A stretch of DNA of 64,000 nt from the NCBI RefSeq assembly GCF_009184635.1, contig NZ_WELI01000017.1:1-64000 (forward strand). Direction: 5' to 3'. How positions within the stretch are numbered: position 1 is the first letter of the stretch; the number at the start of each line of letters is the position of its first letter. The notes beneath the pieces were generated by a model. The model saw only the letters and a program-made list of their open reading frames with translations. It was not told the origin of the DNA and did not search any database. This DNA is from Rudanella paleaurantiibacter. GTDB lineage: Bacteria > Bacteroidota > Bacteroidia > Cytophagales > Spirosomataceae. A program made the position numbers and the translations under genes. Shown in pieces: positions 59,790-64,000 of the stretch.

Positions 59790-60674
59790 TTAGGCGTGGT
59801 TTCGCAGGCCAACCTGTTCGTAAACAAGCTGAAGGATACCATCTTTAAGACCCAGATCAGGCACGATGATCTCCTGCGCACCGGCCCATTTCATTACCGA
59901 AATATAGATCTCCGAAGCGGGCACGATCACATCGGCCCGGTCGGCGTTGAGACGCAGCTTGTTGATCCGGTCTTCCAGACTGAACCCGGCAATGTAGTCC
60001 TTCATGCGCTCAATATCAGCCAGAGTCGTGGTTGTATCAGAGGTCTTCGACACCAGGTTGAATATTTTGCTGATGTTACCACCAGTTCCTACCGCAATAA
60101 CCTCCCGCGAACGGTCCACGTTATCGTCAATCCAGGTCTGAATTTTACCCCAGGCCCCTTTGGTTTCTTTACCCTCGAGCAACCGGACTGAGCCAATCTT
60201 AAACGAACGCGAATTGAGCTTCCGGCGATTCTGATACAGGTTCAGCTCGGTGCTGCCCCCGCCCACATCGATGTGAAGGAACTGCCGCTCATCGAGTGCC
60301 TGAACCACCACATTGTTGATTAATTCGGCTTCCTGCTGTCCGTCGATGATGTGGATGTGGATACCTGTGTTCCGACGGATGCGCTCCGCAATCTCGGGTC
60401 CGTTGCTCGATTCGCGCATGGCCGAGGTCGCACAGGCCATGTAATGTTCTACTTCGTGCAACTCCATCAGCAGCTTATACACCTGCATGAGTTTGGTAGT
60501 CCGCTCCTCACTGTCGGGGGTGAGTTCACCAAATGTGAATACATCATGCCCCAACCGAAGCGGGAACCGGACATACTCGACTTTTTTGAAGCTGACGATA
60601 CCGTCGTTATGAAGCACAGTTGAAATCTGGAGCCGGGCCGCGTTGGAGCCGATGTCGATAGCAGCGATTTTCAT
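59790..60674 (-). CDS. ppx: Ppx/GppA-family exopolyphosphatase
   Basis: The enzyme hydrolyses terminal phosphate from polyphosphate and/or converts pppGpp to ppGpp. The 294-residue protein contains only the ASKHA catalytic domain. It has MKIAAIDIGSNAARLQIS, YMACATSAMRESSNG, IIDGQQEAELINNVVV, the phosphate-binding FLHIDVGGGSTELNLY, and VIAVGTGGNISKIFNL. It lacks the C-terminal HD-like domain of E. coli Ppx, as many short bacterial homologues do. Polyphosphatase and guanosine pentaphosphatase roles cannot be separated by sequence. A near-consensus -7 box (TATTTTCG) lies 4 nt before the ATG. Confidence 0.92.
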   Translation of the reverse strand: MKIAAIDIGSNAARLQISTVLHNDGIVSFKKVEYVRFPLRLGHDVFTFGELTPDSEERTTKLMQVYKLLMELHEVEHYMACATSAMRESSNGPEIAERIRRNTGIHIHIIDGQQEAELINNVVVQALDERQFLHIDVGGGSTELNLYQNRRKLNSRSFKIGSVRLLEGKETKGAWGKIQTWIDDNVDRSREVIAVGTGGNISKIFNLVSKTSDTTTTLADIERMKDYIAGFSLEDRINKLRLNADRADVIVPASEIYISVMKWAGAQEIIVPDLGLKDGILQLVYEQVGLRNHA

Positions 60675-60678
60675 AGGG

Positions 60679-60686
60679 CGAAAATA
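60679..60686 (-). promoter_or_regulatory. Near-consensus -7 box directly before the ppx start
   Basis: On the minus strand TATTTTCG differs from TAnnTTTG by one base and is followed by CCCT and ATG. It has the same N4 spacing as three other leaderless candidates. Confidence 0.45.
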
Positions 60687-60692
60687 GGGATT

Positions 60693-60801
60693 GGAACACG
60701 GATTCGGCGGATTGAATGGATTTAAACGGATTTTTTTAGGTTATAGCACAACAGCATGAATAATCAGTAAAAAACTGTTGCATCCGTTGTATTCGTGTTC
60801 C
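60693..60801. repeat. ACACGGATT-word inverted repeat between ppx and metH
   Basis: The left arm runs through GGAACACGGATT, GGCGGATTGAATGGATTT and AAACGGATTTT. The right end (CATCCGTTGTATTCGTGTTCC) is its degenerate inverted form. It separates the divergent promoters of ppx and metH. It belongs to the same class as 47641-47723. Confidence 0.7.
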
Positions 60802-60819
60802 TATCCACTATAAAAGCAC

Positions 60820-60827
60820 TATTTTTG
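60820..60827 (+). promoter_or_regulatory. -7 promoter box of metH
   Basis: TATTTTTG matches TAnnTTTG, 50 nt before the chosen TTG start. The leader holds a small hairpin (AGTCAG/CTGACT near 60838-60857) but is too short for a cobalamin or SAM-I riboswitch. Confidence 0.5.
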
Positions 60828-60877
60828 CACTATTCTAAGTCAGTCAGTTGGCTGACTATCACTGGGGAAATAAACAA

Positions 60878-63800
60878 TTGTATCGTTTGAAAACGATTAC
60901 TGACCTCCTGCACGAACGCATTCTGGTTCTCGATGGCGCCATGGGAACCATGATTCAGCGCTACAACCTCACCGAAGCCGACTATCGGGGTGAGCGCTTC
61001 GCTACTTTTCCGCACGATGTAAAAGGGAACAATGACTTATTGTCGTTGACACAGCCCCACATCATCAAGGAAATTCATCGGCAATATCTCGACGCGGGTT
61101 CGGACATTGTCGAAACCAACACCTTCAGTGGTACGTGGGTGGCTCAGGCCGACTACTACATGGAACATCTGGTGTACGAACTCAACTATGAGTCGGCTAA
61201 ACTGGCCCGCGAAGTAGCGGATGAAGTGACCCGGCAGACACCCGACAAACCCCGTTTCGTAGCAGGCGCTATGGGGCCAACTACCCGGCTGGCATCGATG
61301 TCGCCCGATGTGAATAATCCGGGCTACCGGGCCATCACTTTCGATCAACTGGTCGAAGCGTTCTACACGCAGGTGGCGGGTCTGATCGAAGGTGGGGCCG
61401 ATCTGCTGCTGATCGAAACTATTACGGATACCCTCAACGCTAAAGCCGCGCTGTTTGCCATCGACAAATATTTTGTGGACAAGGGTCGGCAGCCGCTCCC
61501 GATCATGGTGTCGGGAACGATCACCGACGCATCGGGTCGTACGTTGTCGGGCCAAACTACCGAAGCGTTCCTGTATTCCGTGTCGCACCTGCCCCTTCTC
61601 AGCATTGGTCTGAACTGCGCGATGGGTGCGGAACTGCTGCGCCCGTATGTACAGACGCTATCCAATACCGCGCCCTTTTTCACCTCGGCCTACCCGAACG
61701 CGGGTCTGCCCAACGAAATGGGCGAGTACGATCAGTCGCCCGACGAAATGGCGGCTCAGATCGAAGGTTTCGTCAAAGACGGGTTTGTGAACATCGTCGG
61801 CGGTTGCTGCGGCTCGACTCCCGACCACATTCGGGCAATCGCGCAAACCGTTTCGGCATACCCGCCCCGTCCTAAACCGCAACCGGAGCCGTTTCAGAAG
61901 CTGAGCGGACTGGAGCCCTTGAAAATCACGGAGCAAACTAACTTCCTGAACATTGGCGAACGGACCAACGTAACGGGCTCCAAGGCTTTCGCCCGGCTGA
62001 TTAAAGCGGGCGACTACGATGCGGCTTTGACGGTAGCTCGCCAACAGGTTGAGAATGGGGCACAGGTCATCGACGTGAACATGGACGAAGGCATGCTCGA
62101 TTCGGTCGAGGCTATGACCACCTTCCTGAACCTGATTGCGTCGGAACCCGACATTGCCCGCGTGCCGATCATGATCGACTCCTCAAAGTGGGAGGTAATC
62201 GAGGCCGGGTTGAAATGTGTACAGGGTAAAGCCATTGTAAACTCTATTTCGCTCAAAGAAGGCGAAGAAGCCTTTATCGAAAAGGCACAGCTGGTGAAGC
62301 GATACGGAGCGGCCACTGTGGTGATGGCCTTTGACGAAACAGGACAGGCCGATTCTTACGAGCGACGCATTGAAATCTGCGAGCGTGCGTACCGAATTCT
62401 GGTCGACAAGGTCCAGTTTCAGCCGCAGGACATCATTTTCGACCCGAATATTCTGACCGTAGCTACCGGTATCGACGAGCATAACAACTATGCCGTTGAT
62501 TTTATCAACGCTACCCGCTGGATTAAGCAAAACCTGCCTTTAGCCAAAGTATCGGGGGGCGTGTCGAATATTTCGTTCTCGTTCCGGGGCAACGAACCCG
62601 TGCGCGAGGCTATGCACTCGGCGTTTTTGTACCACGCCATCCGGGCCGGGCTCGACATGGGCATTGTCAACGCGGGTCAGCTGGCTATTTACGACGATAT
62701 TCCGAAAGACCTGCTTGAGCACGTCGAAGACGTTCTCCTGAACCGCCGACCCGACGCTACCGAACGGATGGTGGCTTTCGCTGAAACCGTGAAAGCGAAG
62801 GGAAAAGCAATTGTTCAGGACGATGCCTGGCGTAACGAACCTGTTGGCGAGCGGCTCAAACATGCCCTGATTAAAGGGATCACCGACTACATCGACATCG
62901 ACGTAGAAGAAGCCCGGCAAAGCGTAGAACGGCCCTTGCACGTAATTGAAGGCCCTCTCATGGATGGCATGAACGTAGTGGGTGACCTGTTTGGCGCAGG
63001 TAAAATGTTTCTGCCCCAGGTGGTTAAATCGGCCCGGGTGATGAAAAAGGCAGTGGCTTACCTGACGCCATTTATCGAGGCCGAAAAAAGCGGTGGAGCA
63101 TCTTCAGCCGGTAAAATTCTGCTGGCTACCGTGAAGGGTGATGTACACGACATCGGCAAGAACATTGTTGGGGTGGTGCTTGGCTGCAACAACTACGAAA
63201 TTGTTGACCTCGGCGTTATGGTGGCCACCGACAAAATTCTGGCCGAAGCCAAAAAACACAACGTTGATATTATTGGACTGAGCGGTCTCATCACGCCTTC
63301 GCTCGATGAGATGGTGGGCGTAGCCAAAGAGATGGAGCGCCAGGGCTTTACCATTCCGCTACTGATTGGGGGCGCAACCACCTCGCGGATTCATACGGCC
63401 GTAAAAATTGACCCGCACTATTCGGGGCCGGTTATTCACGTACTGGATGCCAGCCGGAGTGTACCCGTGGCCGGGCGGCTGGTGAGCGAAACCGAAAGCA
63501 CCCGCAACGATATTTTCCGCGAAATCAAAGCCGAATACGCTAAGCTCCGCGAAGAACACGCCAAACGCCAGAAAGAGAAAAACCTGCTCGGCATCGAGAA
63601 GGCCCGGGCCAACAGTGTCCCCATCGACTGGTCGGCGTTTGAGCCAACCAAGCCCGCCTTTTTGGGGAATCGGTACTTCCAGGATTACCCACTGGCCGAC
63701 ATCGCCCAGTATATCGACTGGACACCGTTTTTCCAGACCTGGCAGCTTCACGGAAAATTCCCGAAGATTCTGGACGATGCCACGGTAGGTGCAGAAGCCC

Positions 63801-64000
63801 GCAAACTCTACGACGACGCGCAGCGGTTGTTGCAGGAAATCATTGATAACAAGCTGTTGCAGGCCAAGGCGGTGGTTGGGTTTTACCCGGCCAACGCAAC
63901 CGAAGACGACGTGTTGCTGCATGATTTTGACGAGCTCACCCGCGAAATTCCCTGCGAGCGGCACGGTTCGCACCAGCACATTGAGTACAAAATAAGTCAG
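60878..64000 (+). CDS. metH: Cobalamin-dependent methionine synthase (5' part, runs off the window)
   Basis: MetH transfers the methyl group of methyltetrahydrofolate to homocysteine through B12. The first 1041 codons are present. The homocysteine-binding barrel has [20 protein letters not shown], the zinc ligand region [14 protein letters not shown] and [11 protein letters not shown]. The pterin-binding domain has [33 protein letters not shown] and [17 protein letters not shown]. The B12 domain has the axial His motif [16 protein letters not shown] and [14 protein letters not shown]. The start of the activation domain ([35 protein letters not shown]) follows. There is no ATG at the family start: the best candidate is TTG at 60878 ([20 protein letters not shown]), and another TTG at 60848 is also in frame. 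The remaining ~190 residues lie beyond the window. Confidence 0.95.
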   Translation, partial: MYRLKTITDLLHERILVLDGAMGTMIQRYNLTEADYRGERFATFPHDVKGNNDLLSLTQPHIIKEIHRQYLDAGSDIVETNTFSGTWVAQADYYMEHLVYELNYESAKLAREVADEVTRQTPDKPRFVAGAMGPTTRLASMSPDVNNPGYRAITFDQLVEAFYTQVAGLIEGGADLLLIETITDTLNAKAALFAIDKYFVDKGRQPLPIMVSGTITDASGRTLSGQTTEAFLYSVSHLPLLSIGLNCAMGAELLRPYVQTLSNTAPFFTSAYPNAGLPNEMGEYDQSPDEMAAQIEGFVKDGFVNIVGGCCGSTPDHIRAIAQTVSAYPPRPKPQPEPFQKLSGLEPLKITEQTNFLNIGERTNVTGSKAFARLIKAGDYDAALTVARQQVENGAQVIDVNMDEGMLDSVEAMTTFLNLIASEPDIARVPIMIDSSKWEVIEAGLKCVQGKAIVNSISLKEGEEAFIEKAQLVKRYGAATVVMAFDETGQADSYERRIEICERAYRILVDKVQFQPQDIIFDPNILTVATGIDEHNNYAVDFINATRWIKQNLPLAKVSGGVSNISFSFRGNEPVREAMHSAFLYHAIRAGLDMGIVNAGQLAIYDDIPKDLLEHVEDVLLNRRPDATERMVAFAETVKAKGKAIVQDDAWRNEPVGERLKHALIKGITDYIDIDVEEARQSVERPLHVIEGPLMDGMNVVGDLFGAGKMFLPQVVKSARVMKKAVAYLTPFIEAEKSGGASSAGKILLATVKGDVHDIGKNIVGVVLGCNNYEIVDLGVMVATDKILAEAKKHNVDIIGLSGLITPSLDEMVGVAKEMERQGFTIPLLIGGATTSRIHTAVKIDPHYSGPVIHVLDASRSVPVAGRLVSETESTRNDIFREIKAEYAKLREEHAKRQKEKNLLGIEKARANSVPIDWSAFEPTKPAFLGNRYFQDYPLADIAQYIDWTPFFQTWQLHGKFPKILDDATVGAEARKLYDDAQRLLQEIIDNKLLQAKAVVGFYPANATEDDVLLHDFDELTREIPCERHGSHQHIEYKISQ

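Noticed and set aside
60693-60877. A SAM or cobalamin riboswitch upstream of metH
   Set aside because: The structure present is the ACGGATT-word repeat, which lies upstream of the promoter box. The remaining leader is too short.

Overview
The window looks like a chromosomal segment of a Bacteroidota bacterium of the order Cytophagales, most like Spirosoma, Rudanella or Fibrella (inference, no search was run). The reasons are: a SusC/SusD outer-membrane pair; a type IX secretion C-terminal sorting domain on a CotH-family protein; several conserved Bacteroidota-only small proteins (DUF4286, a protein usually mislabelled 'ABC transporter ATPase'); promoters with the Bacteroidota -7 box TAnnTTTG in place of a sigma70-type -10; few Shine-Dalgarno sequences; and GC in the mid-50s by eye. 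No rRNA, CRISPR array, prophage or plasmid origin is visible. Three tRNAs (Leu-TAA, Gly-GCC, Phe-GAA) are present.

Layout. 0-7 kb: queA, a small conserved protein, a DUF72 protein, valS and prmA. 7-13 kb: a 1739-residue exported protein of unknown function, then a small REP-associated transposase (RAYT) sitting between two near-identical ~136-bp repeats. 13-21 kb: a periplasmic S41 processing protease, acetoacetyl-CoA synthetase, a pseudouridine synthase with a ~410-residue Arg/Asp/Gly/Asn-rich N-terminal extension, mannonate dehydratase, and the tRNA-Gly/tRNA-Leu pair. 21-25 kb: a UbiA prenyltransferase divergent from a type III polyketide synthase, a membrane-linked GT2 glycosyltransferase whose 3' end overlaps the synthase, and a TerC membrane protein. 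25-36 kb: an orphan SusC/SusD pair, a 1310-residue superfamily 1 helicase, and dihydrolipoyl dehydrogenase. 36-48 kb: a DUF3267 zincin-like membrane protein, an APC permease, a low-complexity exported protein, an ArsR regulator with an Old Yellow Enzyme, a frameshifted CotH gene, a CsaA-like protein, a beta-propeller/cupredoxin fusion, a triple PepSY-like lipoprotein, uridine kinase, a GNAT and free-methionine sulfoxide reductase. 48-64 kb: a two-gene heterodisulfide-reductase-like Fe-S module, tRNA-Phe, a DEAD-box helicase, TPR proteins, a glycosyltransferase, an M28 peptidase, an orphan PAS histidine kinase, an exopolyphosphatase, and the first ~1041 codons of cobalamin-dependent methionine synthase (metH), which runs off the right edge.

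Most genes are housekeeping or ordinary accessory functions. The most unusual signal is at DNA level. Gaps between genes carry long inverted repeats whose arms are built from degenerate quasi-tandem 'words' (AATGAAC-, GGAGAA-, GGCAGTAG-, ACGGATT-, TTTTTAGTTT-, GTCATC- and GAGACGCAA-type). Almost every word class occurs at least twice in 64 kb, and two classes have entered the valS reading frame without breaking it. A second DNA-level signal is a 34-nt word shared by two unrelated genes in different reading frames. A third is a set of genes whose -7 box lies exactly 4 nt before the ATG, which predicts leaderless mRNAs.
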